Assembly (NCBI GenBank): GCA_019637155.1
Contig: JAHBWE010000007.1
Span: 1 to 64,000, forward strand
Length of the DNA: 64,000 nt
Direction of reading: 5' to 3'
Origin: Labilithrix sp.
GTDB taxonomy: Bacteria; Myxococcota_A; Polyangia; Polyangiales; Polyangiaceae
Shown: piece by piece, positions 39,067 through 48,524 of the stretch
How positions within the stretch are numbered: the stretch's first letter is position 1
Layout: every line of letters starts with the position of its first letter
Translations under genes and position numbers: made by a program
Notes under the pieces: model-generated
The model's input: the letters and a program-made list of their open reading frames with translations, nothing else
Told to the model about the DNA's origin: nothing
Database searches by the model: none

Positions 39067-40458
39067 ATGGCCGACGTCGACGTCTCCCGCATCGCGCTCG
39101 CCGCCGAGCGCGCGGTCGAAAGCTCCTTTGCCCGCCTCGATCGCTACCTCACCTTCGCTCCCATCTCGAGCGAGCCCGACGCCCCGAAGACGGTCGGGGC
39201 CCTCGCCGAAGCGCTCCGCGCGGACCTCGAGAAGCTCGGCCTCGAGCAGGCGCGCGTCCTCGCTCTTCCCGACGCGCTGCCTTGCGTCGCCGCGGAGTGG
39301 ACGAAGGCAGGGCCGGGCGCGCCCACCGTCCTCATTTATGGCCACTTCGACGTGCAGCCAGTGAAGAACGAGGTCTGGACGACGGAGCCCCATCGCGTCG
39401 TCCGCAAGGGCGATCGCATCTACGGACGCGGCTCCGCCGACGACATGGGCGGTTGGCTGAGCCACCTCGTCGCGATCGAGGCGTGGCTCGCGGAGACGGG
39501 CGGGCTCCCGTGCAACCTGAAGCTCCTCCTCGAAGGAGAGGAGGAGATCGGCAGTCCGAACCTCGAGCGCTTCATGGACGCCTATCCCGACGCCTTCGCC
39601 TCCGACGCGATGGTCCTCACCGACTGCGAGAACCCGAGCGTCGACATCCCGGGGCTCTCCGTCAGCCTCCGCGGCCTCCTCGAAGTCGAGGTCACGATCG
39701 AGAGCGCGAAGAGCGACGTCCACTCCGGCATCTGGGGCAACCTCGTCCCCGATCCGGCGATGGCGCTCGTCACCGTCCTCGCGCGTCTCGTCGACGAGGA
39801 CGGACGCCTCCGCTTCGGCCGTCGCGACGTCGACGCCGGCTGGCTCGAGCGCTCGCGCGACGTGCCGCTCACGCCCGACGTGATCCGCTCCGGCGCGCGC
39901 CTGCTCGACGGCGTCGCGCCGCTCCCCGATCGCTCCCTCTCCCCGGCGGCCTGGGTGTGGCGCCAGCCGGCGGTGACGATCCTGTCCACCACCTTCCCCG
40001 CGCCCGGCACGGAGAAGAACGCGATCCGCAAGTCCGCCTCCGCGAAGCTCAGCTTCCGCATCGCGCCGGGCCAGACGTCGGACGAGCTGTTCGACCTCGT
40101 CATGAAGGAGCTGACGCGCGACGTGCCGGCGGGCCTCGCGGTCACGCTCGCGAAGCAGCCCGGCTCCGCGTCGTCGTGGGACTACGTCGCGGCCGGCCCC
40201 GCCTTCGAGGCCGCCGATCGCGCGTACGAGAAGGCGTGGGGGCGCGCGCCGCTGCGGGTCGGCCTCGGCGGCTCGATCCCGTTCGTCGCGCTCTTCGGCC
40301 GCCGCTTCGCGACCTTGCCGCTCGTCCTCAACGGCGTCATCGACCCCGACACCGGCGCGCACGGCCCGAACGAGTCGATGCACGTCGGCGTGTACACGAA
40401 GACCGTCAAGGCGAACGTGCACCTCTACGCCGAGCTCGCCCGCGCCCTCACGAAGTGA
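39067..40458 (+). CDS. M20-family metallopeptidase (dipeptidase-like)
   Basis: A 463-residue cytoplasmic zinc peptidase. Metal and catalytic motifs are in order: IYGHFDVQP with His and Asp, GRGSADDMGG, the general-base LEGEEEIGS, an Asp in LTDCENP and HGPNESMHVGVYTKT near the end with the last His. The dimerisation domain between carries SDVHSGIWGN. The pattern matches M20 dipeptidases of the carnosinase/CNDP group. Substrate is unknown. It probably shares the TetR-regulated transcript. Confidence 0.93.
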   Translation: MADVDVSRIALAAERAVESSFARLDRYLTFAPISSEPDAPKTVGALAEALRADLEKLGLEQARVLALPDALPCVAAEWTKAGPGAPTVLIYGHFDVQPVKNEVWTTEPHRVVRKGDRIYGRGSADDMGGWLSHLVAIEAWLAETGGLPCNLKLLLEGEEEIGSPNLERFMDAYPDAFASDAMVLTDCENPSVDIPGLSVSLRGLLEVEVTIESAKSDVHSGIWGNLVPDPAMALVTVLARLVDEDGRLRFGRRDVDAGWLERSRDVPLTPDVIRSGARLLDGVAPLPDRSLSPAAWVWRQPAVTILSTTFPAPGTEKNAIRKSASAKLSFRIAPGQTSDELFDLVMKELTRDVPAGLAVTLAKQPGSASSWDYVAAGPAFEAADRAYEKAWGRAPLRVGLGGSIPFVALFGRRFATLPLVLNGVIDPDTGAHGPNESMHVGVYTKTVKANVHLYAELARALTK

Positions 40459-40521
40459 GGAATGAATTCGAGAGCAAGGGGCGGAGTGTCGAGGCGGGCG
40501 CGCGGACGTAGCTTGCCGCGT

Positions 40522-41574
40522 ATGGACATCACGAAAGACCCTCGCTGGACCGCGCTCGTGAACCGCGACGCGAGCGCGGACGGCTCGTTCTTCTACTCCG
40601 TCGCCACGACCGGCGTGTACTGCCGGCCTTCGTGCGGCGCGCGCACGCCGCGGCCCGAGAACGTCGCGTTCCACCGCCGCGCCGCCGACGCCGAGCGGGC
40701 GGGGTTCCGCGCGTGCAAGCGCTGCAAGCCGGACGGGCCGCCGCGCGAAGCCGAGCAGGCGCGCGTCGTCGCGGAGCTGTGCCGGCTCATCGAGACGTCC
40801 GAGGCCGCGCCGACGCTCGCGGTCCTCGCGGAGCGCGCGGGCTGGAGCCCGTTCCACCTCCATCGCGTGTTCAAGGAGGTCACCGGCCTCACGCCGCGCG
40901 CGTACGCCGCGGCCCACCGCGCGAAGGCGGTCCGCGCGCGGCTGGCGGAGGCGCCGAGCGTGACGGCGGCGATGCACGACGCGGGCTACGGCTCGTCGAG
41001 CCGCTTCTACGAGCGCGCCGACGCGATCCTCGGGATGACGCCGCGGCGCTTCCGCTCCGGCGGCGCGGGCGCGACGATCCGCTTCGCGGTGGGGGAGTGC
41101 TCGCTCGGCTCGATCCTCGTCGCCGCGAGCGAGCGCGGCGTCTGCGCGATCGCGCTCGGCGACGATCCCGAGGCGCTCACGCACGACCTCGAAGACCGCT
41201 TCCCGCGCGCGGAGCTCGCGCCGGGCGACGCCGCGTTCGAGCGCCTCGTCGCGAAGGTGATCGGCTTCGTCGACGGGCGCACCGAGCGCTTCGAGCTCCC
41301 GCTCGACGTCCGCGGCACCGCGTTCCAGGAGCGCGTCTGGCAGGCGCTCCGCGCGATCCCGCGCGGCCGCACGATCACGTACACCGAGCTCGCCGCGCGC
41401 ATCGGCGCCCCGCGCGCGGTCCGCGGCGTCGCGAGCGCGTGCGCCGCGAACCCGGTCGCGCTCGCGATCCCGTGCCACCGCGTCGTCGCCAAGGACGGCA
41501 GCCTCGCCGGCTACCGGTGGGGGATCGACCGAAAACGCGCCCTCCTCGCGCGCGAGCGGCGAAGAGCCGGTTGA
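40522..41574 (+). CDS. ada: Ada methylation-responsive activator and methyltransferase
   Basis: A 350-residue protein with all parts of Ada. The N-terminal domain has the Cys4 zinc site VYCRPSCGAR (C34, C38) and CKRCKP (C65, C68); C34 accepts methyl groups from phosphotriesters. An AraC-type helix-turn-helix follows (about 85-180). The C-terminal alkyltransferase has IPCHRVV with C318, which accepts the methyl of O6-methylguanine. When methylated at C34, Ada activates its own gene and other repair genes. The ATG with the conserved DPRW start was chosen over a longer reading. No alkB or alkA is adjacent. Confidence 0.95.
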   Translation: MDITKDPRWTALVNRDASADGSFFYSVATTGVYCRPSCGARTPRPENVAFHRRAADAERAGFRACKRCKPDGPPREAEQARVVAELCRLIETSEAAPTLAVLAERAGWSPFHLHRVFKEVTGLTPRAYAAAHRAKAVRARLAEAPSVTAAMHDAGYGSSSRFYERADAILGMTPRRFRSGGAGATIRFAVGECSLGSILVAASERGVCAIALGDDPEALTHDLEDRFPRAELAPGDAAFERLVAKVIGFVDGRTERFELPLDVRGTAFQERVWQALRAIPRGRTITYTELAARIGAPRAVRGVASACAANPVALAIPCHRVVAKDGSLAGYRWGIDRKRALLARERRRAG

Positions 41575-41582
41575 GGTCCCGC

Positions 41583-42326
41583 TTACTTGCGACGGACGTG
41601 CACCACTTGGTGCATGTGGTGGCCGTCCCAGTAGGAGAGCACCTTCGAGCCGGCGACGCCGAACGGTGGCTGCGTGATGTCGAGCTCGCGGTACGCGCCG
41701 GCCTGAATGTCCACGTTGCGAGCCGAGAACGTGCGCGGACTGACGCCGTTCGTGATCAACGCGTGCTTGAACTTCGGCAGCTGCGCGAGGAACGTCTTGA
41801 TGTCCGCGGAGGGCAGGTGCTGGAGCACGTGCTTCGAGAGGAGGAGGTCGGCCTCCGGCAGCTCCGTCTTGACGATGTCGGCGTGGAAGAACTCGATGTT
41901 CGGCTTACCGAATTGCGCCTTGTCGCGCGCGATGACGGCCGGAACGATGTCGAATCCCTTGTAGTGGATACCCGACCAGTCGATCGTCTGCGAAAATTCC
42001 CAATCGCCGCAGCCCGCGTCCACCACGGAATGGATGTCGTTGTCGCGCATGAACTGGGTGAGGAATGCGCGATAGACCGCGGTCGCCTCGACCGTCGAGC
42101 CCGACCCTGACGTGCCGAGGCCGGCGTCGTTCTCTCCCCACTCGCTGTTTTCGTAGATCCTCTCGAAGGCCGCCTGCGTGGCGACCGACGGCGTCGGCGT
42201 CGGTGCGCTCGAGGTCACCGGAAACGCGGGCGCCTCGGCGATGGGCATCCGCGCGACCCACGCCACGGCGAACCCCGCGAGCGCTCCGGCGACGACGCAG
42301 ACGAGGTACCGAGCAGGCGGGTTCAT
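41583..42326 (-). CDS. Signal-anchored SAM-dependent methyltransferase
   Basis: A 247-residue protein. A single hydrophobic segment at about 6-25 (YLVCVVAGALAGFAVAWVA) looks like an uncleaved signal anchor. The remaining domain is a class I methyltransferase: VVDAGCGDWEFSQ (motif I), YKGFDIVP (acidic end of beta-2), FFHADIVKTELP and LLLSKHVLQHLP. The sequence layout resembles small-molecule or lipid methylases. A Ser/Thr/Pro linker separates anchor and domain. If the anchor orientation is N-in, the enzyme lies outside the cytoplasm where SAM is scarce, so topology deserves a check. Substrate unknown. Confidence 0.82.
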   Translation of the reverse strand: MNPPARYLVCVVAGALAGFAVAWVARMPIAEAPAFPVTSSAPTPTPSVATQAAFERIYENSEWGENDAGLGTSGSGSTVEATAVYRAFLTQFMRDNDIHSVVDAGCGDWEFSQTIDWSGIHYKGFDIVPAVIARDKAQFGKPNIEFFHADIVKTELPEADLLLSKHVLQHLPSADIKTFLAQLPKFKHALITNGVSPRTFSARNVDIQAGAYRELDITQPPFGVAGSKVLSYWDGHHMHQVVHVRRK

Positions 42327-42342
42327 CGCGAGCGAGACTACC

Positions 42343-43797
42343 TCACTGGCACTGGATCGCGTCTGGGGTTCCGCCGGTGCACTTTGCGTTGGCCTCGCAT
42401 TGGAGGCCGCGGGCGATGACGCCGGCTTCGCAGATGATCGCGGAGTCGGGGGCGAGCTCGCTGCAGTAGAGGCCGTCGGCGCGGCCGGCGCAGCTGTCGG
42501 CGAGCGGGAGCTTGCACGTGTCGGCGCTGCCGTGGAGGTAGTGGTCGCCGTCACCGAGCGCGAAGTCGAACGAGGCGAGGTCGACGTTGTGACCCTGATC
42601 GAAGATCGGGACCTGCACGCGCGCGGCGATGTTGCCGGTGAGCCCGTGCTCCTCGCGCAGCGTGACGCCGGACGCCTTGCCGCCCTCGTTCTCGAGCGCG
42701 CAGAGCTCCGACGAGAGCTTCAGCCACGGCCCCATCCGCCCCTCCATCCCGAGCGCGTCGAAGGCGAGCACCTTCGGCAGCGCAACGATCTCGCAGCGGA
42801 CCGAGACCGTCGCCTTGCCCTCGATCGACTTGAGCACGAGGCCGCCGCTCGCGGTGGGCGCCTGGGAGAGGTTCGTCTGATCGAAGTGATCGAGCCCCAC
42901 GTCGCCCTCGAAGCCGAAGACGCCGCGCGCGCCGATGTTCGCGCCGACGGTGAAGCCGAGCGAGCCGCCCGCGCTGAGGTTGCACTTCAGCTCCGGCTTG
43001 AAGCTCACCGTGACCGGGATCGGCGCGGGGATCGGGATCGTGACCTCGGGCCCCGTCCACGCCTTGTCGATCGAGGCGTCCTTCGCGACGCTCACGACGA
43101 TGTCGGCCGAGATGGAGGGCTCGAGCGTGAGCACCGACTTGAACGCCGCGCCCTCGGGCGGGTCGAAGGGACCCCACCAGTCCGCGTGGCGGACGTCGAG
43201 GTAGCCGTCGAACGACGCCTTCACCGTGAGCGTCGCGTTCTCGAGCTTCACCGCGTCGTCGATCGCCGCGAGGAGCGAGGTCGTCTCCTCACCGCTCCCG
43301 CCGCCGCTGCCTTCCTGCTCGTTCGCCTGGAAGCGCAGCGTCCGCGTGACGACCTTGCCCTTGCCCACCGTCGCGCCGGGCCGGAGGAGCGACTTCGTGC
43401 TCGAGAAGTCGAGGCGGCCGTCGTGGATCCAGTCCGTCAGCTCCGCCTTCTCGGTCATGAGCACCGTGTCGGCGCCGTCCTTCTCGATCTTCGTGACGCG
43501 GCGGAGGAACCCGTACGGGTTCGTCTCCTTCATCCCCTTCGCGCGATCGCCTGCGACGACCGTGCCGACCTCGATCTGCGAGAGCACGTCCTCGTGCCCG
43601 GTGGAGGCGATGACCAGGCGGTCGTCCGCCACCCTCACGTCGTCGGAGAAGCTCTTGTCCGCCGTCACCGCGCCCGGAACGAGCGTCGGCGGCGGGCGTC
43701 CTTCGAGGCGAGAGCGCTCGGTGGTCGGGTCTTCGGTCGCGCACCCCGCGGCGAGGGTTGCGCAGAGGAGGAACAAGGCGGGAGAGGTTCGGTTCAT
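42343..43797 (-). CDS. Large lipoprotein of unknown function
   Basis: A 484-residue predicted lipoprotein (lipobox LAAGC). The mature protein is beta-rich with few recognisable motifs; it has a Gly-rich stretch (GSGGGSGEE) near 165 and Cys pairs concentrated in the last 80 residues (CKLPLADSCAG, CSELAP, CEAGVIARGLQCE). The early part, TDWIHDGRLDFSSTKSL, is not familiar. No function assigned. It lies between PP2C and the methyltransferase with 35-bp and 16-bp gaps on the same strand, so the three may be co-transcribed. Confidence 0.72.
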   Translation of the reverse strand: MNRTSPALFLLCATLAAGCATEDPTTERSRLEGRPPPTLVPGAVTADKSFSDDVRVADDRLVIASTGHEDVLSQIEVGTVVAGDRAKGMKETNPYGFLRRVTKIEKDGADTVLMTEKAELTDWIHDGRLDFSSTKSLLRPGATVGKGKVVTRTLRFQANEQEGSGGGSGEETTSLLAAIDDAVKLENATLTVKASFDGYLDVRHADWWGPFDPPEGAAFKSVLTLEPSISADIVVSVAKDASIDKAWTGPEVTIPIPAPIPVTVSFKPELKCNLSAGGSLGFTVGANIGARGVFGFEGDVGLDHFDQTNLSQAPTASGGLVLKSIEGKATVSVRCEIVALPKVLAFDALGMEGRMGPWLKLSSELCALENEGGKASGVTLREEHGLTGNIAARVQVPIFDQGHNVDLASFDFALGDGDHYLHGSADTCKLPLADSCAGRADGLYCSELAPDSAIICEAGVIARGLQCEANAKCTGGTPDAIQCQ

Positions 43798-43832
43798 CAC
43801 GCGCGACCACGTCGCAGCGTGCGTTCCATCGG

Positions 43833-44705
43833 TCAGGTCGGCTTCGGCTCGAACGCCTTGATGACCTCGACCGCCTTCTCGGCGCTCTCCTCCGGGGCGG
43901 GGGGCGCGAGCTCGCCGCCGATGCCGGCGACGATGATCGTGACGTTGTCCTTCCCGCCGCGCTCGAGCGCGAGGTTCAGGAGCGACTCGACCGCGGCCTC
44001 GGGGCGCTGGCCGACGACGGCCTGCTTGATCTCCTCGTCGCTGACGTGAACGGTGAGGCCGTCGGAGCAGAGGACGAGGCAGTCGCGATCGCGGAGCTCC
44101 AGCTTCCCGACCGCGATCTTGATCTCGCGCTGATGCCCCATCGCCTGGAGGATGACGTTGCGCATCGGCGAGTTGCTCGCGTCCTCCGGCTTCAGCACGC
44201 CGCTGTCGACGAGCATCTGCACCATGCTCTGGTCCTTCGTCACCTGCGCGATCGCGCCGGAGCGAACGAGGTACGCGCGCGAGTCGCCGACCTCCGCGAT
44301 GTACGCGCGCCCGGCGCGGACGAAGAGCGCGGTGAGCGTCGCGCCCATCTTGGCGTGGTCGTGCTGCCCGCGCTCGCGGACCGCCTCGTGCGCCGCCTTC
44401 ACCGCCTCGGTCAGCGTCGCGTCGCGCGGGGTCTCGAGCGGCGCGGAGCCGACCTCGCGCGTCAGCGTGTCGACGACGATCGCGCTCGCGACCTCCCCCG
44501 CCTGCGCGCCGCCCATGCCGTCGGACACCGCGAGCAAGACGCCGCGCTCGCCCACGTCGAAGCGCGCGTGGGCGCGATCCTGGAGGAGGGCGCCGCCGGT
44601 GAGGTCGGCGACGACGAAGGCGTCCTCGTTCTTCTCCCGGACTTTGCCGACGTGGGTCGTGCCGGCAACGCTGACGTAGTGAGGCGAGCTCGGGGCGTCG
44701 GACAT
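43833..44705 (-). CDS. PP2C-family Ser/Thr protein phosphatase
   Basis: A 290-residue PP2C (PPM) phosphatase. Motifs are in order: VREKNEDAF (motif 1 with metal Asp), LAVSDGMGGAQAG (motif 2), MGATLTALFVRAGRAYIAEVGDSRAYLV (motifs 4-5), LCSDGLT (motif 8) and GGKDNVTIIV (motif 11). It removes phosphate from Ser/Thr in the cytoplasm and is the natural counterpart of the Pkn kinases in this window. Start ATG; divergent from lolD over 152 bp. Confidence 0.95.
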   Translation of the reverse strand: MSDAPSSPHYVSVAGTTHVGKVREKNEDAFVVADLTGGALLQDRAHARFDVGERGVLLAVSDGMGGAQAGEVASAIVVDTLTREVGSAPLETPRDATLTEAVKAAHEAVRERGQHDHAKMGATLTALFVRAGRAYIAEVGDSRAYLVRSGAIAQVTKDQSMVQMLVDSGVLKPEDASNSPMRNVILQAMGHQREIKIAVGKLELRDRDCLVLCSDGLTVHVSDEEIKQAVVGQRPEAAVESLLNLALERGGKDNVTIIVAGIGGELAPPAPEESAEKAVEVIKAFEPKPT

Positions 44706-44845
44706 GGGACCTCTTCGTCGTCATGCTATTCGTATGCCGTCGGGCCGGGAACAGAGCCCACGGTTCGCCTGTATTTACGGGCATGGGGCAGATCGCCTCG
44801 ACCTACCCCGAGAGGGGCGTCGAGTCCTACAGGACGTGTGCTATG

Positions 44846-44851
44846 AGGAGG
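44846..44851 (+). promoter_or_regulatory. Ribosome binding site deciding the lolD start
   Basis: AGGAGG, 6 nt before the ATG at 44858. It selects that ATG over ATGs at 44723 and 44843, which would put the site inside the coding region. Confidence 0.85.
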
Positions 44852-44857
44852 CCGCTC

Positions 44858-45595
44858 ATGCCGCGCCCGGTCGTCGTCGCACGTGACGTGAAGAAGTCGT
44901 TCCAGCACATGGGGCGCACGCTCGACGTGCTGCGGGGTATCGACCTCACGATCGACGAAGGCGAGATGGTCGGCATCGTCGGCCAGTCGGGCGCGGGCAA
45001 GTCGACGCTCCTCCATTGCATCGGCACGCTCGACATCATCACGTCGGGCTCGCTCCGCATCGACGAGTCGGAGCTGACCGAGCTCTCGGGCACGCGCCTC
45101 GCCGCGCTCCGGAACCGCACGATCGGCTTCGTCTTCCAGTTCCACCACCTGCTCCCCGAGTTCAACGCGCTCGAGAACGTCATCATGCCGGGCCTCATCC
45201 AGGGCCGCTCCCGCAGCGAGATGGCGTCGAAGGCGCAGGCGCTCCTCGAGGAGGTCGGCCTCAAGGACCGCGTCCTCCATCGTCCCGGCGAGCTCTCCGG
45301 CGGCGAGCAGCAGCGCGTCGCGCTCGCCCGCGCGCTGGTGCTCGAGCCGAAGCTCCTCCTCGCCGACGAGCCGACCGGCAACCTCGACTCGCGCACGAGC
45401 GACCAGATCCATCAGCTGTTTTACAGCGTGAACCAGAGCCGCAAGACGACGATCGTGATCGTCACGCACAACGGCGCCCTCGCCGCCGGCATGCCGCGCG
45501 TCATCACGCTGAAGGACGGCCGCGTCGAACGCGACGAACGCCGCGAAGCAGGGCCTGCCCTCACCGGGATCAAGACGGGCAAGGTCGAGGTCTAA
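44858..45595 (+). CDS. lolD: LolD-like lipoprotein export ATPase
   Basis: A 245-residue ABC ATPase. Walker A is GQSGAGKST, the Q-loop region VFQFHHLLPEFNALENV, the signature LSGGEQQRVALARAL, Walker B LLLADEPTGNLD and the H-loop VTHN. FQFHHLLPEFNALENV is the LolD-specific pattern among LolD/MacB/FtsE ATPases. It energises lipoprotein release from the inner membrane with a LolC/E permease; the only candidate in this window is about 10.7 kb upstream. Start chosen by the AGGAGG site. Its end overlaps the HAD gene end by 4 bp on the other strand. Confidence 0.92.
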   Translation: MPRPVVVARDVKKSFQHMGRTLDVLRGIDLTIDEGEMVGIVGQSGAGKSTLLHCIGTLDIITSGSLRIDESELTELSGTRLAALRNRTIGFVFQFHHLLPEFNALENVIMPGLIQGRSRSEMASKAQALLEEVGLKDRVLHRPGELSGGEQQRVALARALVLEPKLLLADEPTGNLDSRTSDQIHQLFYSVNQSRKTTIVIVTHNGALAAGMPRVITLKDGRVERDERREAGPALTGIKTGKVEV

Positions 45596-46374
45596 GCGAG
45601 GACGATCTCGACCGCGCGCGCGAACGCGGTCTCGGGCGCACCGGGCTCGGTCACGTGCTTCGCCGCGCGGCGCGCGGCTTCGCGGCCGTGGGCCATCGCG
45701 ACGGAGCGGCCCGCCCAGGCGAGGAGCTCGACGTCGTTGTTGCCGTCGCCGAAGGCGAGCGTGTCGCTCGCGCCGAGCCTCGCGGCGAGGGCGGCGGCGC
45801 CGGTCGCTTTGTTCGCGCCGCGCGCGAGCAGCTCGAGGAGCTCCGGCTCCGTGATGACGGCGTGATGCCGCGCGGAGAGCTCGGCGGGGAGCGACGCGTG
45901 CAACTCCGCGATGCGCGCGGGCTCGTCGGAGAGGAGCACCTTCTGGAACCCGCGCGGATCGAGCGAGTCGAAGCGCACGACCGGCGGCGACCACCCCGTC
46001 TTCTCGGCGTACGTCTCGGTCCAGCGCGTCCGCGCCTCGATGAACGCTCCGTCGCGGTGGTACGCGATGACGCTCAGCTCCCTGTCGCGCGCGATCCGGC
46101 AGAGCGCGACGACGTCGTCGAACGCGATCCCCATCTCGAGGATCGCCTCGTCGCTCCGCGCGTGCCGCACGACGACGCCGTGCGACGAGAGGATCCATCC
46201 GTCGGCCCCGACCGCCGCGAGCGCGAGGATGTTCCGATGATGCCGCCCCGACGCGAGCACGATCTCGCATCCCGCCGCCCGCAGCCGCGCGAGCGCCCGC
46301 TCGTTCTCCGCGCTCACACGGCGGTCGGGCCCGAGCAACGTACCGTCGAGATCGACGAACGCGAGCCGCGTCAA
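45592..46374 (-). CDS. HAD-superfamily Cof-type hydrolase
   Basis: A 260-residue phosphatase. The nucleophile motif VDLDGTLLGPD (two Asp) sits at the very start; LASGRHH is motif II; KATG and GDGNNDVELL are motifs III-IV of the Cof/HAD-IIB type, with a cap domain between. The substrate is probably a sugar phosphate or cofactor phosphate but cannot be read. No ATG fits before the nucleophile; the TTG overlapping the upstream kinase stop (TTGA) gives the shortest complete protein and implies coupling. Last gene of the folP-cdaA operon. Confidence 0.88.
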   Translation of the reverse strand: MTRLAFVDLDGTLLGPDRRVSAENERALARLRAAGCEIVLASGRHHRNILALAAVGADGWILSSHGVVVRHARSDEAILEMGIAFDDVVALCRIARDRELSVIAYHRDGAFIEARTRWTETYAEKTGWSPPVVRFDSLDPRGFQKVLLSDEPARIAELHASLPAELSARHHAVITEPELLELLARGANKATGAAALAARLGASDTLAFGDGNNDVELLAWAGRSVAMAHGREAARRAAKHVTEPGAPETAFARAVEIVLA

Positions 46375-48515
46375 CGCAGGCTCTCGAGCACCTGCGCGGC
46401 GTCGGGCTTCGCGCTCGGCATCGCCGCGCCGAGGGCCGCGACGGCGACGGCCTTGAGCTGGGGCGACTTCAGCTTGCCGCGGTCCGCGAGCGCGCCGAGC
46501 TTGCGGACGGCGCGGGCGTCGACCTGGTTCGACTCGCGTAGGCCCGCGATCGCGGCGGTGAGCACCGACTCGTCGCCCATGTCGAGGAGCTTGAGCAACG
46601 TCGGGCCCGCGCGATCGGCCCAGACGCGGGGGAGCGCGCGCGCGGCGGCGCGGCACAACGTCGGGACCGGCGACGACGCGTACTGCTCGACGAGGCGGCC
46701 CGTCGCGTCGTCGAGCAGCGGCGGCACCGAGAGGAGCAAGTCCTCCGCGAGCTCCACCCCCGCGCGGTGCTCGCCGCCCACCGCCCGCGGCATGACCTTC
46801 TCGAGCGCCGCGCGCACGACCGGGAGCGCGATGTCGCCGCACGCCTTCATCGTCGTCACGAACGCGATGCGCGCGTTCGCGTCGGCGACCCTCGTGCGCG
46901 CGCCGTAGAGGGCATACACCCCCGCCGCGCCGCCGCGGACGATGAGGTCCGCCGCTGCCTCGCGGCCCTCCTCGTCCCACGCGAGCAGGCGCGCCGCGAT
47001 CGGCGCGAGGACGGCGGGCTCGGTGAAGATGCTCGCGACCGCGTTGTGCGCGGCGCGGCTGTCGTCGTCGATGTGCGCGCGATCGGCGACGCTGTCGAGG
47101 AGCTTCGCGATCGCGTGGAGGGCGAGGACGTCGGCCTCCTGCGCGAGCGGACGGATGTGGCCGCCGAGATCGACGAGGCGATGCGCGAGCGTCGCGAAGT
47201 CGGGCGCGTTCGCGACCTCGCGCGCCCACGACGGCAGCTCGCGCGCGGCGGCCCGCACCGGACGCGGCGGCGGAGCCGGGACCGGCGGCGGCGGAGCCGC
47301 GCGGGGGAGCGGCGGAGGAGCCGGAGCCGGCACGCGCGGCGCCTCCTTCACGAGGAGCTGCCGGAGCTCCGCGCGCAGCTCCGACATCGACGCGAAGCGG
47401 TCCTCGCGGCGCTTCGCGAGCGCCTTCGCGACGATGCGGTCGTAGCGCGGATCGATGTCGGTGCGGTACTGCGAGACGGCGGGGGCCGGCGTCTTTATGT
47501 GCATGCGCCGGATCGTCTCCGCGTCGCGCGCGAGGAACGGGACGGTGCCGGTCGCCATCTCGAAGAGCATGATGCCGCACGCGTAGACGTCGCTCCGTCC
47601 GTCGAGCTCGTGGCCGAGGCACTGCTCCGGGCTCATGTAGACCGGCGTGCCCGCGAGGCGCTGCGCGACCTCGCCCGAGACCTTGCCCGTGACCGCGAAG
47701 CCGAAGTCGAGGACCTTCACCACCTCGGTCTTGTTGCCGTCGTCGTCCTCGCGCGTGAGGACCATCATGTTGTCGGGCTTCACGTCGCGATGGATGAGCC
47801 CGCGCTCGTGCGCGTGACCGAGGCCGGCGCACGCCTGCGCCATCAGGTTCACGATCCGGGGGAGCGCGAAGATCTTGTTCTCCTTCTTCTGGATCCCGCG
47901 CAAGGTCTCGCCTTCGACGAACGCCATCGAGATGTAGAGGAGCTGCTCGTCGGGGTCCTCGCCGAAGTCCTGGATGTGGATCAGGTTCGGGTGATCGAGC
48001 TGCGAGAGCGCGAGCGCCTCGGCGTGGAAGCGGCGGCCGAACTCCGCGTCGTGCTGGAACGCCTCGTGGAGGACCTTGAGCGCGACGATGATGCCGAGGC
48101 CCGTGTGCCGCGCGCGATAGACCGCGCCGATGCTGCCTTCGCCGAGGGGCGAGATGATCTCGAAGCGCCCGCGCGCGAACGGCCGGCCGACGAAGCGGTC
48201 CTGCGGCACCTCCGGCACCTCGACCTCGGGCATAGAGGCCGCGACCGGCGCGGACTCCTCCTCTTCTTCCCACGGGTAGACGCGGAGCGGGACCACGCCC
48301 TCTTCGCCGTCACCGACCTCGAGCGGCTCGGCGAGGAAGTTGAGCGGCATCGGCGAGGTCGGGAGATAGACCTCGAGGAGGTGGGGACCCGCCTCGATCG
48401 GCGACCACTTCAGGTTGAGGCGCACGTCACGTCCGACGCGCGCGGCCTCCTCGAGCTGGCGCGCCTCGTCCTTCGAGAGCGACGCGATGAGGACAGGGAG
48501 GTCTTCAGCCGCCAT
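46371..48515 (-). CDS. Soluble Ser/Thr kinase with N-terminal unknown domain and HEAT-like tail
   Basis: A 714-residue kinase with no membrane helix. Residues 1-85 form a small beta-rich domain that I do not recognise. The kinase spans about 117-390: LGEGSIGAVY (124-133), K147, HRDVKPDN (242-249), DFG (270-272), YMSPEQC. A Pro-rich hinge (about 395-430) follows, then about 280 residues of repeated helical pairs resembling HEAT repeats. The glycine loop has SIGA where GGMG is usual. As the fourth gene of folP-cdaA-ybbR-kinase-HAD it may phosphorylate or respond to cyclic di-AMP machinery; that is inference from position. Confidence 0.92.
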   Translation of the reverse strand: MAAEDLPVLIASLSKDEARQLEEAARVGRDVRLNLKWSPIEAGPHLLEVYLPTSPMPLNFLAEPLEVGDGEEGVVPLRVYPWEEEEESAPVAASMPEVEVPEVPQDRFVGRPFARGRFEIISPLGEGSIGAVYRARHTGLGIIVALKVLHEAFQHDAEFGRRFHAEALALSQLDHPNLIHIQDFGEDPDEQLLYISMAFVEGETLRGIQKKENKIFALPRIVNLMAQACAGLGHAHERGLIHRDVKPDNMMVLTREDDDGNKTEVVKVLDFGFAVTGKVSGEVAQRLAGTPVYMSPEQCLGHELDGRSDVYACGIMLFEMATGTVPFLARDAETIRRMHIKTPAPAVSQYRTDIDPRYDRIVAKALAKRREDRFASMSELRAELRQLLVKEAPRVPAPAPPPLPRAAPPPPVPAPPPRPVRAAARELPSWAREVANAPDFATLAHRLVDLGGHIRPLAQEADVLALHAIAKLLDSVADRAHIDDDSRAAHNAVASIFTEPAVLAPIAARLLAWDEEGREAAADLIVRGGAAGVYALYGARTRVADANARIAFVTTMKACGDIALPVVRAALEKVMPRAVGGEHRAGVELAEDLLLSVPPLLDDATGRLVEQYASSPVPTLCRAAARALPRVWADRAGPTLLKLLDMGDESVLTAAIAGLRESNQVDARAVRKLGALADRGKLKSPQLKAVAVAALGAAMPSAKPDAAQVLESLR

Positions 48516-48524
48516 CCGAGCCGT

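Noticed and set aside
44723-44857. Longer LolD starting at an upstream ATG
   Set aside because: The extra residues have no LolD homology and the AGGAGG site would lie inside the gene.
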